This document shows, piece by piece, positions 8,919 through 19,044 of a stretch of DNA of 64,000 bases. The notes under the pieces were generated by a model. The model was not told where the DNA came from. It saw nothing but the letters and a program-made list of their open reading frames with translations, and made no database searches. Each line of letters begins with the position of its first letter. Position 1 is the stretch's first letter. A program made the position numbers and the translations under genes. The stretch is from Tyzzerella sp. An114 (GTDB taxonomy: Bacteria; Bacillota; Clostridia; Lachnospirales; Anaerotignaceae). The DNA is taken from NCBI RefSeq assembly GCF_002161055.1, contig NZ_NFLT01000007.1, positions 59,400 to 123,399 of the forward strand. The letters run 5' to 3'.

Positions 8919-9927
8919 AAATATGAATCCATCAGAAGAAGAGAAAAGAGAAATGTTTAATAATATATTTTACTCAAAAAATTTAAAAAGACATAAAAAA
9001 ATTTATATTAAAAGAAGTGTTGTTTTGTTTGTTGCAATACTTATAATATCGACAGTCTCTGTTTTTGGATATATGAAAACAAAAATGGAACAGTATTCAA
9101 CAGAAATATATAAATGGAGTGTTTCGGAATTTGCTAAAAACTTAAATATATCTGATACAGATAAAAATATAACTGTTACTGCAGAGACTGTTTTTGGAGA
9201 TAATGAAAATTTTTATGTTTTATTTTCTGTAAGTGATAAAAATGGAAATCCCGTTAAAATAAAATATGATACTGAAAATGCTTATATTAAAAGTAAAGAT
9301 GTTACTGTAACTTTCGATAAAAATGATAGTTATACAGGTTCTTCTGGAGCTTTTGCTGTAAATTATTTGGGAGATAATAAAGTATATTTTGTTTTACATG
9401 TTGAAACTCAAAGAGATGATGACGAAATACAGAATATAGGTCAAAATCTTAATGTTGTAATTAATGGTTTATATACAGGAAAGGTTACTGATTTATTTGA
9501 TTTAAGCCCAGAAAATAATGGGGTTTGGGAGTTTGATATACCTCTTGATTATAAAAATTCTGGTAAAGATTTAATACTTAATATGCCTTTTGAGTATAAA
9601 GGTAAAACAGTGTATTTAGACAATATTCATTATTCACCTTTAGACATAGGTGTTCATTTAAAGAGTGATGAGGGAAATCTTGAAGATTTTGTATATTCTA
9701 GATTTGAAGGTACAGTAAATATTGCTGTTGAGACAACTAAGGGGCGTATATATCCTATTTCTTCAAATGGCAAAAATGATGGTACAACTGTGGATTTACA
9801 GTATAATATGATAAATTTTGGTGTTATAAAGCCTGAAGATGTTATAGGTCTTTATTACTACGAAAAAGAAAGTGAAAATGGAGATAAAATTGTTGAAAAA
9901 TTAATACCAATCAATATTTCAGAGTGA
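8887..9927 (+). CDS. Probable membrane anti-sigma factor (DUF4179-like)
   Basis: 346 residues; ATG at 8887 follows AAGGAGGG and overlaps the 3' end of the sigma factor gene. A cytoplasmic N-terminus of about 40 residues with a short acidic helix (KEVKELFENMNPSEEEKREMF) precedes a single membrane segment (about residues 42-60, SVVLFVAILIISTVSVFGY) and a roughly 285-residue extracytoplasmic part rich in beta strands. That part contains ITVTAETVFGDNENFYVLFSV, a pattern typical of DUF4179 proteins found beside ECF sigma factors. It would bind the sigma factor inside and sense something outside. The assignment rests mostly on gene position and topology. A terminator ends this two-gene operon. Confidence 0.75.
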   Translation: MTEKEVKELFENMNPSEEEKREMFNNIFYSKNLKRHKKIYIKRSVVLFVAILIISTVSVFGYMKTKMEQYSTEIYKWSVSEFAKNLNISDTDKNITVTAETVFGDNENFYVLFSVSDKNGNPVKIKYDTENAYIKSKDVTVTFDKNDSYTGSSGAFAVNYLGDNKVYFVLHVETQRDDDEIQNIGQNLNVVINGLYTGKVTDLFDLSPENNGVWEFDIPLDYKNSGKDLILNMPFEYKGKTVYLDNIHYSPLDIGVHLKSDEGNLEDFVYSRFEGTVNIAVETTKGRIYPISSNGKNDGTTVDLQYNMINFGVIKPEDVIGLYYYEKESENGDKIVEKLIPINISE

Positions 9928-9931
9928 TTTT

Positions 9932-9963
9932 AAAATACTGTCCTTTTTGGGCAGTATTTTTTA
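9932..9963 (+). terminator. Terminator of the sigma/anti-sigma operon
   Basis: Stem AAAATACTGTCC / GGGCAGTATTTT with Ts in and after the 3' arm. Confidence 0.85.
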
Positions 9964-10028
9964 TGTAATTGAAAACAATATGTCTTTTTGATAAACTTTA
10001 TTTATATTTTGTAAAGGAGGGTTTTTGT

Positions 10029-11165
10029 TTGAAACCTTTAAGTCTATATATACATATACCTTTTTGTGTTAAAAAGTGTCTTTACTGTGATTTTCCTTCC
10101 TATGGTGGTTGTGAAAATGTTTTTGAAGATTATGTTAGTTCTCTTATAAGTGAGATAAAAGAGACAAAAAGCAATTTTTCACAGTATGAAATAAAATCTG
10201 TATTTTTAGGTGGTGGAACTCCTTCTATACTTCCACCTAAACTTACAGGAAAAATTATGGATACTGTTTTTAATTCTTTTAATATAGCTAATGATGTTGA
10301 AATTACAACAGAGGCAAACCCTAAGACCGTTGATGAAATCAAACTTAGAGAATATAAAGCTATGGATATAAACCGTATAAGTTTTGGTGTTCAGGCTTGG
10401 CAAAATGATATTTTAAAATCTTTAGGTAGAATTCATACAATAGATGATTTTATAAAAAATATGGCTCAGGCTAGAGATATTGGATTTAAAAATATAAATG
10501 CTGATATTATGTTTGCTCTGCCAAATCAGACTTTATCAGATTGGGAAGAAACTTTGGAAAAAATAATGAAATTAAATCCGGAACATATTTCAGCTTACAG
10601 TTTAATTATTGAAGATGGTACACCTTTTGGAAAAATGTATGATGAAGGAAAACTTAAAATTTGTGATGAGGCTTTAGATAGAGAGATGTACTATTTAGCA
10701 AAAGAAATGATGAGAGATAAAGGCTATCATCAGTATGAAATATCAAATTTTGCAAAAGAAGGCTTTGAATGTTATCACAATAAAGTTTATTGGAAATGTG
10801 ATGAGTATATGGGATATGGTCTTGGGGCTCATTCATATTTTAACGGTGAAAGATTTAATAATACTTATGATATGGATAAATATATATCTTCAAAGGGACT
10901 TTATAGCATTATAAAAGAGAACAGAGATAAACTTGAAATTACAGAAATGTATGGAGAGTTTATGTTTATGGGGCTTAGAATGACAGAGGGAATTTCAAAA
11001 GAAAGATTTTTTGAAAAATTCGGTAAAACTGTTTATGATATTTATAAAAATGAAATTGAATATCTTAAAGATATGAAACTTATAAAAGAGACAGAAAGCA
11101 ATATTATGCTTACTGATAGAGGTATCGACGTTTCAAATACTGTTTTTGAAAAATTTATAATTTAA
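10029..11165 (+). CDS. hemW: Radical SAM heme chaperone HemW
   Basis: 378 residues. TTG at 10029 is taken as the start: AAGGAGGG ends seven bases before it and the protein then begins MKPLSLYIHIPFC, as in the family. Cys13, Cys17 and Cys20 (CVKKCLYCDF) are the [4Fe-4S]/SAM ligands; the tyrosine before the last Cys and the CDF ending mark HemW, not true coproporphyrinogen dehydrogenase HemN. GGGTPS near residue 61 and a C-terminal winged domain follow. HemW inserts heme into membrane proteins in other bacteria; older annotations call it oxygen-independent coproporphyrinogen oxidase. It sits just before hrcA, the common Firmicute order. No clear terminator follows, except possibly the palindrome at 11229-11255. 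Confidence 0.93.
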   Translation: MKPLSLYIHIPFCVKKCLYCDFPSYGGCENVFEDYVSSLISEIKETKSNFSQYEIKSVFLGGGTPSILPPKLTGKIMDTVFNSFNIANDVEITTEANPKTVDEIKLREYKAMDINRISFGVQAWQNDILKSLGRIHTIDDFIKNMAQARDIGFKNINADIMFALPNQTLSDWEETLEKIMKLNPEHISAYSLIIEDGTPFGKMYDEGKLKICDEALDREMYYLAKEMMRDKGYHQYEISNFAKEGFECYHNKVYWKCDEYMGYGLGAHSYFNGERFNNTYDMDKYISSKGLYSIIKENRDKLEITEMYGEFMFMGLRMTEGISKERFFEKFGKTVYDIYKNEIEYLKDMKLIKETESNIMLTDRGIDVSNTVFEKFII

Positions 11166-11228
11166 AAAGAATATTTTTTAAAATTTTTGCGTATATAATA
11201 ACATAAAAGAAATATAAAATTTAAAAAA

Positions 11229-11255
11229 TCACTTGACATATAGCCCGTCAAGTGA
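11229..11255. repeat. Perfect inverted repeat 9-N9-9 overlapping the hrcA promoter
   Basis: TCACTTGAC and GTCAAGTGA form a perfect nine-base inverted repeat around a nine-base spacer. The left arm contains most of the -35 element. It has the same geometry as CIRCE but a different sequence. It may be an operator or a weak terminator of hemW. Confidence 0.8.
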
Positions 11256-11261
11256 TATTTT
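11233..11261 (+). promoter_or_regulatory. Sigma-A promoter of the hrcA operon
   Basis: TTGACA at 11233-11238, 17-bp spacer, TATTTT at 11256-11261, just upstream of CIRCE. Confidence 0.75.
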
Positions 11262-11272
11262 AAGAGTATGAG

Positions 11273-11299
11273 TTAGCACTCAAATAGAGTGAGTGCTAA
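11273..11299. promoter_or_regulatory. CIRCE operator (HrcA binding site)
   Basis: TTAGCACTC-N9-GAGTGCTAA, a perfect match to the CIRCE consensus, lies between the promoter and hrcA. HrcA binds here and represses the operon, with GroEL helping HrcA to stay active (known from Bacillus). This predicts heat-inducible hrcA-grpE-dnaK expression. Confidence 0.98.
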
Positions 11300-11324
11300 C
11301 AAAGAAAAGGAGGAGGGTTTGGAT

Positions 11325-12368
11325 ATGGCTTTAAATGATAGAAAAATACAGATTTTAAAAGCTATTATAAATGACTATATAGCAACAGCCGAGCCGGTCG
11401 GTTCCCGAACCCTTGCCAAAAAGTATGATTTGGGAGTCAGCTCGGCTACCATAAGAAATGAAATGAGTGACCTTGAAGATATGGGACTTATAATTCAGCC
11501 TCATACATCAGCAGGACGTATTCCTTCTGATTTAGGTTACAGACTCTATGTTGACAGACTTATGAACAGAAGTGAACTTACACCGAAGGAACAACAATTC
11601 CTTCACAGTGTTGTTTCAGGAAATGTATCAAGAATTGAATATCTTATGGAGGAGACAGCAAAGGCTCTTTCAATGCTTACAAATTATACAACAATTATTT
11701 CAGAGCCTGTTTTAAAAAGAACAGCATTAAAACAGATAAGGCTTATGCCTCTTGATGATGCATCAATAATGCTTATTATAGTTACTGAAGGAAATTTTGT
11801 TAAAAATCATATAATACACGTTAACAGAGCTCCTAGTGATGAAGATTTGTTCTCTGTATCAGTAAAAATAAACAGCATACTTCAGGGGCACACTTTGGAG
11901 GATATAAATGAGCATACAATAATGGCTTTACAAAAAGAGCTTAAAGAGTATAGCGGACTTCTTAAACCGGTACTCAAAGCAGTTCAAAAAACAATTCGTT
12001 CTGCTGAAAATGTTCATCTTCATATGAGTGGTGCAAAAAATATACTTACATTCCCTGAATTTAGTGATGTGGCAAAGGCAACAGAAATTTTTAGAGCCTT
12101 TGAGGAGAAAAATAATCTTGTAAGCCTTCTTGGAAATCCGAAGGATAATGACATAAGAATACTTATAGGAAATGAAATAAATATAAAAGAAATGAAAGAT
12201 TGCAGTGTTATCACAACTACTTATAGAATGGGTGAAAACACTGGTGGAAGTATCGGAATAATAGGACCTACAAGAATGAATTATAATCAGGTTGTATCGG
12301 TACTTAATGAAATGGTTAAAAATATTGAGAGTGCTTTAAAAACCGTACCTGACGGTAAAAACACATAG
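11325..12368 (+). CDS. hrcA: Heat-inducible transcription repressor HrcA
   Basis: 347 residues. ATG at 11325 follows AAGGAGGAGGG and gives the standard start MALNDRKIQILKAII. The N-terminal winged helix shows EPVGSRTLAKKY and SSATIRNEMSDLEDMGL, with the family's HTSAGRIPSDLGYRLYVD signature near residues 62-80. The middle and C-terminal GAF-like domain ends with GPTRMNYNQVVSVLNEM. HrcA represses class I heat-shock genes through CIRCE, present just upstream, so it controls itself, grpE and dnaK. It is the first gene of the operon; grpE starts 14 bases after its stop. Confidence 0.97.
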   Translation: MALNDRKIQILKAIINDYIATAEPVGSRTLAKKYDLGVSSATIRNEMSDLEDMGLIIQPHTSAGRIPSDLGYRLYVDRLMNRSELTPKEQQFLHSVVSGNVSRIEYLMEETAKALSMLTNYTTIISEPVLKRTALKQIRLMPLDDASIMLIIVTEGNFVKNHIIHVNRAPSDEDLFSVSVKINSILQGHTLEDINEHTIMALQKELKEYSGLLKPVLKAVQKTIRSAENVHLHMSGAKNILTFPEFSDVAKATEIFRAFEEKNNLVSLLGNPKDNDIRILIGNEINIKEMKDCSVITTTYRMGENTGGSIGIIGPTRMNYNQVVSVLNEMVKNIESALKTVPDGKNT

Positions 12369-12382
12369 CGGAGGTTTTGAAT

Positions 12383-12931
12383 ATGGAAGAAAATCAGAAT
12401 ATGACTGAAGAACAGAAAATTATTGATGAATGTGAAGAAACAATAGAAAAATCCGAAGAAGAAGTTATTGAAGAAATCTCCGAGGAAGAAAAGAAACTTA
12501 AAGAAGCTTTGGAAAAAGCTGATGAGTATCTTGATAGATATCAGCGTACTTTAGCTGAATTTGATAACTTTAGAAAAAGAACATCTAAAGAGAAAGCAAG
12601 TATGTATGATGATGGAATTAGGGACACTGTTTTAAAACTTCTTCCAGTTGTAGATAATTTTGAAAGAGCAATAATGTCTTGTCAGAATACAGATGACAGT
12701 TTTTATAAAGGCGTTGAAATGATATTAAAACAGATTAAGGAGATATTTACATCAATGGGTGTTGAGGAAATACCTGCTGTTGGTGAAAAATTTGACCCTA
12801 ATCTTCACGCAGCTGTTGCTCATGAAGATAATGATGAGTACGGTGAAAACGAAATTATGCTTGAAATGCTTAAAGGATATAAGCATAAAGATAAAGTTAT
12901 ACGCCATAGTATGGTAAAGGTTGCAAACTAA
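12383..12931 (+). CDS. grpE: Nucleotide exchange factor GrpE
   Basis: 182 residues. ATG at 12383 has GGAGG eight bases upstream; an in-frame TTG two codons earlier is too close to that site. The N-terminus is a long acidic stretch (about residues 1-45), then a coiled coil leading into YLDRYQRTLAEFDNFRKRTSKEK, the GrpE dimerisation helix, and the C-terminal beta domain with the signature KFDPNLHAAVAHED and KVIRHSMVKVA. It releases ADP from DnaK. Second gene of the CIRCE-controlled operon, followed by dnaK after 76 bases without a terminator. Confidence 0.97.
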   Translation: MEENQNMTEEQKIIDECEETIEKSEEEVIEEISEEEKKLKEALEKADEYLDRYQRTLAEFDNFRKRTSKEKASMYDDGIRDTVLKLLPVVDNFERAIMSCQNTDDSFYKGVEMILKQIKEIFTSMGVEEIPAVGEKFDPNLHAAVAHEDNDEYGENEIMLEMLKGYKHKDKVIRHSMVKVAN

Positions 12932-12995
12932 CCTTTTTGATATAGATTTTTAAATTTTGTAAATAATCATTTTTAAAATATAGTATATTTTTTAG

Positions 12996-14849
<1,854 letters not shown>

Positions 14850-14895
14850 AATAAAGCGTGGCTTTTAAAACATTTAAAAGCGTGACCCTATAAAT

Positions 14896-14933
14896 AAAAA
14901 AGGGGCAGGTATATTTGCCTGTTCCCTTTTTTT
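14896..14933 (+). terminator. Terminator after dnaK
   Basis: Stem of about 13 bp (AAAGGGGCAGGTA with TGCCTGTTCCCTTT, G-T pair and one bulge) plus Ts. It would end the hrcA-grpE-dnaK message and leaves dnaJ to its own promoter or read-through. Confidence 0.85.
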
Positions 14934-14952
14934 AAGTAGTAATTAAAATTTA

Positions 14953-14972
14953 TATGTATAGTAATATACATA
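14953..14972. repeat. Palindrome in the dnaJ upstream region
   Basis: TATGTATA-N4-TATACATA, a perfect eight-base inverted repeat, lies 28 bases before the dnaJ start. It is operator-like but also AT-rich, so chance is possible. No CIRCE is present here. Confidence 0.5.
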
Positions 14973-15000
14973 ATTCCAATTATTAAGGCTGGTGAGAATT

Positions 15001-16161
15001 TTGGCAACTAAACGTGATTATTATGAAGTCTTGGGAATAGCTAAGGGAGCAAGCGATGCGGAAATTAAAAAGGCATACAGAAAACTTGCTAAAAAATATC
15101 ACCCAGACGCTAATCCAGGAAATAAAGAAGCAGAAGAAAAATTTAAGGAAATAGGCGAGGCCTATGAAGTTTTAAGTGACCCTCAGAAAAAGGCTCAGTA
15201 TGACCAGTTTGGTCATGCTGCTTTTGAACAGGGTGGTGGCTTCGGTGGAGGCGGTGGCTTCTACGGTGGCGGCATGAACTTTGACATGGGCGATATATTC
15301 GATATGTTCGGCTTTGGCGGTTTCGGTGGCGGTGGTCAGAGAAGAAACGGCCCTAGACGTGGTGCTGATATAAATGTTTCTATATCTATAACATTTGAGG
15401 AAGCTGTATTTGGCACAAAGAAAGAAATTCAAGTTAGTGTTACAGATAAATGTGACACTTGTGGCGGTAGCGGTTCTAAACCGGGAACTCATGCCGAAAC
15501 TTGTAAGAGATGTAATGGTACAGGTCAGGAAAGAGTTGTTCAGCAGTCTATGTTTGGTTCTGTGACAAGTGTAAGAACTTGTTCAGCCTGTGGTGGTACT
15601 GGTAAGACTATAAAAGACCCTTGTACATCATGTAACGGTACTGGAAAAGTTAAAAAGACTAAGAAATTTGAAGTTAATGTTCCTAAGGGAATTGATAACG
15701 GTCAGACAATACGTCTTGCTGGCAAAGGAAATGCTGGCGAGCTTGGCGGTGAAAATGGTGACCTTCTTGTTACTGTATATGTACAGCCACATAGAATATT
15801 TAAGAGACAGGGCAACAATGTTTACAGTAATGTAGAGATAAACTTTGTTCAAGCTGCTCTTGGTGGAGAAATAAAAATTCCTACTCTTGATGGTGAGGAA
15901 ACTTATACAGTTAAAGCGGGAACACAGCCTGAGACTGTTGTTAGCCTTAAGGGAAAAGGTGTGCCTTATATAAGAAATAATAAAGTGAGAGGCGACCATA
16001 TTGTAACATTTAAGGTTAAAATACCAACAGATATGTCAGAGAGACAAAAAGACCTTCTTCGTCAGTTCTATGGTACACCTGTTGACGGTATGAACTTTGA
16101 AAAGAAAGATGATGAAAAGAAAGGTTTCTGGGATAAAGTAAAAGACTCTTTTAAGGATTGA
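15001..16161 (+). CDS. dnaJ: Chaperone DnaJ (Hsp40)
   Basis: 386 residues. TTG at 15001 is chosen because the protein then begins [12 protein letters not shown] like other DnaJ proteins and GGTGAG lies just upstream; a GTG at 14992 would overlap that site. J domain at 1-70 with the HPD motif (KYHPDANPG near 34); Gly/Phe-rich linker about 75-120; zinc domain with four CxxCxGxG units ([32 protein letters not shown]); C-terminal substrate-binding domain. It delivers clients to DnaK and stimulates its ATPase. It is followed after 19 bases by a small TSCPD gene with its own ribosome binding site, probably in the same transcript. Confidence 0.98.
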   Translation: MATKRDYYEVLGIAKGASDAEIKKAYRKLAKKYHPDANPGNKEAEEKFKEIGEAYEVLSDPQKKAQYDQFGHAAFEQGGGFGGGGGFYGGGMNFDMGDIFDMFGFGGFGGGGQRRNGPRRGADINVSISITFEEAVFGTKKEIQVSVTDKCDTCGGSGSKPGTHAETCKRCNGTGQERVVQQSMFGSVTSVRTCSACGGTGKTIKDPCTSCNGTGKVKKTKKFEVNVPKGIDNGQTIRLAGKGNAGELGGENGDLLVTVYVQPHRIFKRQGNNVYSNVEINFVQAALGGEIKIPTLDGEETYTVKAGTQPETVVSLKGKGVPYIRNNKVRGDHIVTFKVKIPTDMSERQKDLLRQFYGTPVDGMNFEKKDDEKKGFWDKVKDSFKD

Positions 16162-16180
16162 TATACCTAGGAGGAATAAT

Positions 16181-16435
16181 ATGAAATACGAATATAAAAC
16201 AAAAGGTACTTGCTCAGTAAAAATAGATTTTGAAGTTGAAGATAATAAACTTAAAAATGTTGTTTATTACGGAGGATGTAATGGAAATCTCAAAGGAATT
16301 TCAAATCTTCTTGAGGGAATGAATGTTGACGATGTAATAACAAAACTTGAGGGAGTTACTTGTGGAATGAAAAGAACAAGTTGTCCAGACCAGCTTGCAC
16401 AGGCTTTGAAAGCTTATAAAAACGGAGAAATTTAA
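16181..16435 (+). CDS. TSCPD-domain protein (TIGR03905 type)
   Basis: 84 residues; ATG with TAGGAGG. The C-terminal motif RTSCPDQLAQAL gives the TSCPD family its name, and the short stand-alone form with GTCSVKIDFEVEDN and YYGGCNGNLKGIS fits the TIGR03905 group of Clostridia. A larger relative of this domain sits at the end of vitamin B12-dependent ribonucleotide reductase. Several conserved cysteines (Cys11, Cys33, Cys61, Cys68) suggest metal or redox chemistry, but the function of the small proteins is unknown. It closes the dnaJ transcript. Confidence 0.85.
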   Translation: MKYEYKTKGTCSVKIDFEVEDNKLKNVVYYGGCNGNLKGISNLLEGMNVDDVITKLEGVTCGMKRTSCPDQLAQALKAYKNGEI

Positions 16436-16463
16436 AAGAACGCACCGAAAGGTGCGTTTCTTA
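16436..16463. terminator. Bidirectional terminator between TSCPD and DUF975 genes
   Basis: AAGAACGCACC-GAAA-GGTGCGTTTCTT stem with a GAAA tetraloop lies between two convergent genes and serves both. Confidence 0.85.
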
Positions 16464-17165
16464 TTTTGTTTCATAATATTCATTGTATATATCTTCAAAA
16501 TATAGAGATTTTGCAGTGTAAAAATAAGGATTTAAAAATATATCTCCTAATGATAATGTAATAATACTTGAGAGTATACGCCAACCTATAAATGAAAGTT
16601 CAAAAAGGAATATATCCATTTTCTTTCCTCTTGTCATATCCCAAGATAATTTTAAGGCATCTGTTGATGATATTTCAGTATCTTTTAAAAGTATAAAAGG
16701 TGTCATTGAAAATCCATAAATTATTATCATTCCAGGGACTACAAGTAATAATAATCCTATTGCTGAAAGCAAACCTATTATAATTCCTAATATCAATGTT
16801 TTTGAATATATTTTGAAACCGTAAAATATATCTTTAAAATCTGATTTGTTGTTTTTAATGTTAATACAATAATTTAAAATACCTACTTCAAAAGGAAATG
16901 AAATAAATAAAAGTGATATACTTGATATTATAAGGGATATTATTTGAATTCTAAGAGGTATATTTAATATTATTATATATTTGAATACAAATGAATTTAA
17001 TATATCTGTTAATAATGATAAACTTAATATTTTTATTATAAAAAATACAATAGCTGAATATATCCATTTTCCTTTTAAGTAGGAAAGGGCTGTTTTTTTA
17101 AAGTTTGGTGGTTCTTTTACATGGAAATTAAAATCTAAGTTTTCAGTATCATTATAATTAGTCAT
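16461..17165 (-). CDS. DUF975 integral membrane protein
   Basis: 234 residues on the minus strand. ATG at 17165 has GGGAGGTG upstream; the GTG three codons earlier lies inside that ribosome binding site. The protein has about five or six membrane segments and the DUF975 (PF06161) layout: a conserved YLKGKW near the N-terminus, a FPFEVGILNYCINI loop, a DIFYGFK segment, GLLLLVVPGMIIIYGF, and the C-terminal ALKLSWDMTRGKKMDIFLFELSF motif. Family function is unknown. It stands alone, converging on the dnaJ transcript and diverging from rpmG. Confidence 0.82.
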   Translation of the reverse strand: MTNYNDTENLDFNFHVKEPPNFKKTALSYLKGKWIYSAIVFFIIKILSLSLLTDILNSFVFKYIIILNIPLRIQIISLIISSISLLFISFPFEVGILNYCINIKNNKSDFKDIFYGFKIYSKTLILGIIIGLLSAIGLLLLVVPGMIIIYGFSMTPFILLKDTEISSTDALKLSWDMTRGKKMDIFLFELSFIGWRILSSIITLSLGDIFLNPYFYTAKSLYFEDIYNEYYETK

Positions 17166-17330
17166 ATAAAGCACCTCCCTATTAAATTATATAAATATTA
17201 TACCATAAAATGACAGATGTTTATATAATTTACATCAAATTATAAAAATATCAATAAATGTGTTTACATAATCGGCATTATGCGGTATTATAATTAAGCT
17301 GAAATGCTGATTTTATGGCATAAATTTGTA

Positions 17331-17357
17331 TTGACAAAACACTGTTACTGTGATAAA
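17331..17357 (+). promoter_or_regulatory. Promoter of the rpmG-secE-nusG operon
   Basis: TTGACA at 17331-17336 and a TGTGATAAAT extended -10 (hexamer at 17352-17357 or one base later). The rest of 17166-17330 shows nothing that I can support. Confidence 0.6.
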
Positions 17358-17368
17358 TTTATTGATAG

Positions 17369-17389
17369 AAAGACGGAAGTCTTTTTTTT
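17369..17389 (+). terminator. Leader hairpin / possible attenuator before rpmG
   Basis: AAAGAC-GGAA-GTCTTT followed by a run of Ts, only about 10 bases after the -10 element and before rpmG. Short for a terminator, but correctly shaped. Confidence 0.5.
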
Positions 17390-17423
17390 ATGCAAAAATT
17401 TGTATTAATCGGAGGTGGAAGTG

Positions 17424-17573
17424 TTGAGAACAAGAATTACCTTAGCTTGCACAGAATGTAAGCAGAGAAACTACAGCACAACTAAAGACAAAAAAACTCA
17501 GCCAGACAGAATGGAAATCAAAAAGTATTGTAAATTCTGTAAGGCTCATACATTACACAAAGAAACTAAGTAA
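17424..17573 (+). CDS. rpmG: 50S ribosomal protein L33
   Basis: 49 residues. TTG at 17424 is the start: GGAGGTGG lies five bases upstream and the protein then begins [17 protein letters not shown] as usual for bacterial L33. Two CxxC pairs (CTEC, CKFC) form a zinc ribbon, so this is the zinc-binding form of L33; many Firmicutes also carry zinc-free paralogues. It opens the rpmG-secE-nusG cluster, a conserved order in Firmicutes. The stop codon overlaps an ATG that I do not use as the secE start. Confidence 0.96.
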   Translation: MRTRITLACTECKQRNYSTTKDKKTQPDRMEIKKYCKFCKAHTLHKETK

Positions 17574-17605
17574 TGTGCCTACAACCTGAGAGGGAAGTGA
17601 AAACA

Positions 17606-17887
17606 ATGCAAGAACAGAACACCACAAACCCAAATGAGAAAAACGAATCTAAAAAAGTAGAATCCAAAGCTAAGAAGAAAGTGAAAAAAAGCGATAAGCC
17701 TTCTTTCTCTGAGACAGTTGCGGATTATAAGGCTGAATTCAAAAAAATCATATGGCCTAATCGCAGTGAAACAGTAAAAAACACAATTACGGTCATCGTT
17801 ACATCCTTACTTATAGGTGCCATAATCTTCTGCATGGATACGGTTTTTGCCGGAGGTTATAACTTTATTTTAGGTCTTTTAGGCTAA
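17606..17887 (+). CDS. secE: Preprotein translocase subunit SecE
   Basis: 93 residues from ATG 17606, which has GAGGGAAGTG upstream; an earlier in-frame ATG at 17573 has no ribosome binding site. A hydrophilic, lysine-rich N-terminus (residues 1-35) precedes the conserved amphipathic helix VADYKAEFKKIIWPNRSETVKNT and a single membrane segment. This is the one-span SecE of Gram-positive bacteria. It clamps SecY in the SecYEG channel. Located between rpmG and nusG, as in most bacteria. Confidence 0.96.
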   Translation: MQEQNTTNPNEKNESKKVESKAKKKVKKSDKPSFSETVADYKAEFKKIIWPNRSETVKNTITVIVTSLLIGAIIFCMDTVFAGGYNFILGLLG

Positions 17888-17926
17888 TAACAAGGGGTAT
17901 ATAAGTATATAAAAAAGGATGATAAT

Positions 17927-18481
17927 ATGTCTGAAGAATTAAACAAATCAGAAGAAAACAAACTGGCTAATGAATCAAGATGGTATGTTGTTCACACTTA
18001 TTCAGGATATGAGAATAAAGTAAAAGCAAATATCGAAAAGATTGTTGAAAACAGAGGAATGCAGGACCAGATACATCAGGTTATCGTTCCTGTTCAGGAC
18101 TGTGTTGAAGTTAAAAATGGTCAGAAAAAAAATGTTCAGCGAAAAGTTTTTCCGGGCTATGTTCTCCTCAAAATGTTTATGAATGACGATACATGGTACG
18201 TTGTAAGAAACACAAGAGGTGTTACAAGCTTTGTTGGACCAGGTTCAAAACCTGTTCCGCTCACTGATGAAGAAGTAAGAGCTATGGGAATTGGCGATAC
18301 TGTTGAAGACCTTGACATTGAAATTGATGATACCGTTAGAGTTGCTAGCGGTCCTTTCGCAGAGTCTGTGGGTCAGATTAAAGAAATCAATGCAAACAAG
18401 AGAACAGTCATTGTTAAGCTGTCTATCTTCGGCAGAGAAACACCTGTCGAGCTTGACTTCAATCAGATTGAGAAGTTATAA
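17927..18481 (+). CDS. nusG: Transcription termination/antitermination factor NusG
   Basis: 184 residues; ATG with AAAGGATG. N-terminal NGN domain (WYVVHTYSGYENKVKANIE near residue 19, then VFPGYVLLKM and VRNTRGVTSFVG), and C-terminal KOW domain (VASGPFAESVGQIKEINANKRTVIVKLSIFGRETPVELDFNQIE). It binds RNA polymerase and links it to Rho or to the ribosome; rho is present 6 kb away. The gene lies between secE and rplK, the universal order. Confidence 0.98.
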   Translation: MSEELNKSEENKLANESRWYVVHTYSGYENKVKANIEKIVENRGMQDQIHQVIVPVQDCVEVKNGQKKNVQRKVFPGYVLLKMFMNDDTWYVVRNTRGVTSFVGPGSKPVPLTDEEVRAMGIGDTVEDLDIEIDDTVRVASGPFAESVGQIKEINANKRTVIVKLSIFGRETPVELDFNQIEKL

Positions 18482-18510
18482 GTAAATTAAATTATTCGTT
18501 TTTTAGTAGT

Positions 18511-18562
18511 GTGCGGAGATTTTAACCCGCACGTGGGAGGGAAAATCCCCGTTAATTACCAC
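18511..18562 (+). promoter_or_regulatory. rplK leader: hairpin plus GTGGGAGGG/ACCAC element
   Basis: A 6-bp hairpin (GTGCGG/CCGCAC) is followed at 18533-18562 by GTGGGAGGG...CCCC...TTACCAC, which folds as GTGG/CCAC outside and GGG/CCC inside with an asymmetric internal loop. Almost the same element precedes rplA. Probably the ribosomal protein L1 target used for autoregulation; this is inference from position and repetition. Confidence 0.55.
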
Positions 18563-18582
18563 ATTTATTAGGAGGTGCCGAA

Positions 18583-19008
18583 ATGGCAAAGAAAGTTACA
18601 GGTTATATTAAATTACAAATTCCAGCTGGAAAGGCAACACCAGCACCACCTGTTGGTCCAGCTCTTGGTCAGCACGGTGTAAATATCATGGGCTTCTGTA
18701 AAGAGTTCAATGAAAAAACAGCACAGCAGGCAGGTCTTATTATCCCTGTTGTAATCACAGTTTATGCTGACAGAAGCTTCAGCTTCATCACAAAGACTCC
18801 ACCAGCTGCAGTTTTATTAAAGAAAGCTTGCAAGATTGAGTCAGGTTCTGGCGTACCTAACAAAACAAAGGTAGCTACAATCGCTAAAGAAGAAGTTATG
18901 AAGATTGCTGAATTAAAAATGCCAGACTTAAATGCTGCTACAATCGAAGCTGCTTACAGCATGATTTGCGGTACAGCTAGAAGTATGGGTATCGTTGTTA
19001 AGGAATAA
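18583..19008 (+). CDS. rplK: 50S ribosomal protein L11
   Basis: 141 residues, normal length; ATG with AGGAGGTG. The N-terminal domain has the proline-rich [31 protein letters not shown] motif and the C-terminal RNA-binding domain has [12 protein letters not shown] and [11 protein letters not shown]11 binds 23S rRNA at the GTPase-associated centre and is needed for the stringent response. Codon use is strongly biased, as in other highly expressed genes. Followed by rplA, with a second copy of the leader element between. Confidence 0.98.
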   Translation: MAKKVTGYIKLQIPAGKATPAPPVGPALGQHGVNIMGFCKEFNEKTAQQAGLIIPVVITVYADRSFSFITKTPPAAVLLKKACKIESGSGVPNKTKVATIAKEEVMKIAELKMPDLNAATIEAAYSMICGTARSMGIVVKE

Positions 19009-19044
19009 TTGATGACTAAATAATTTTTAACTGTCGTCACAATA

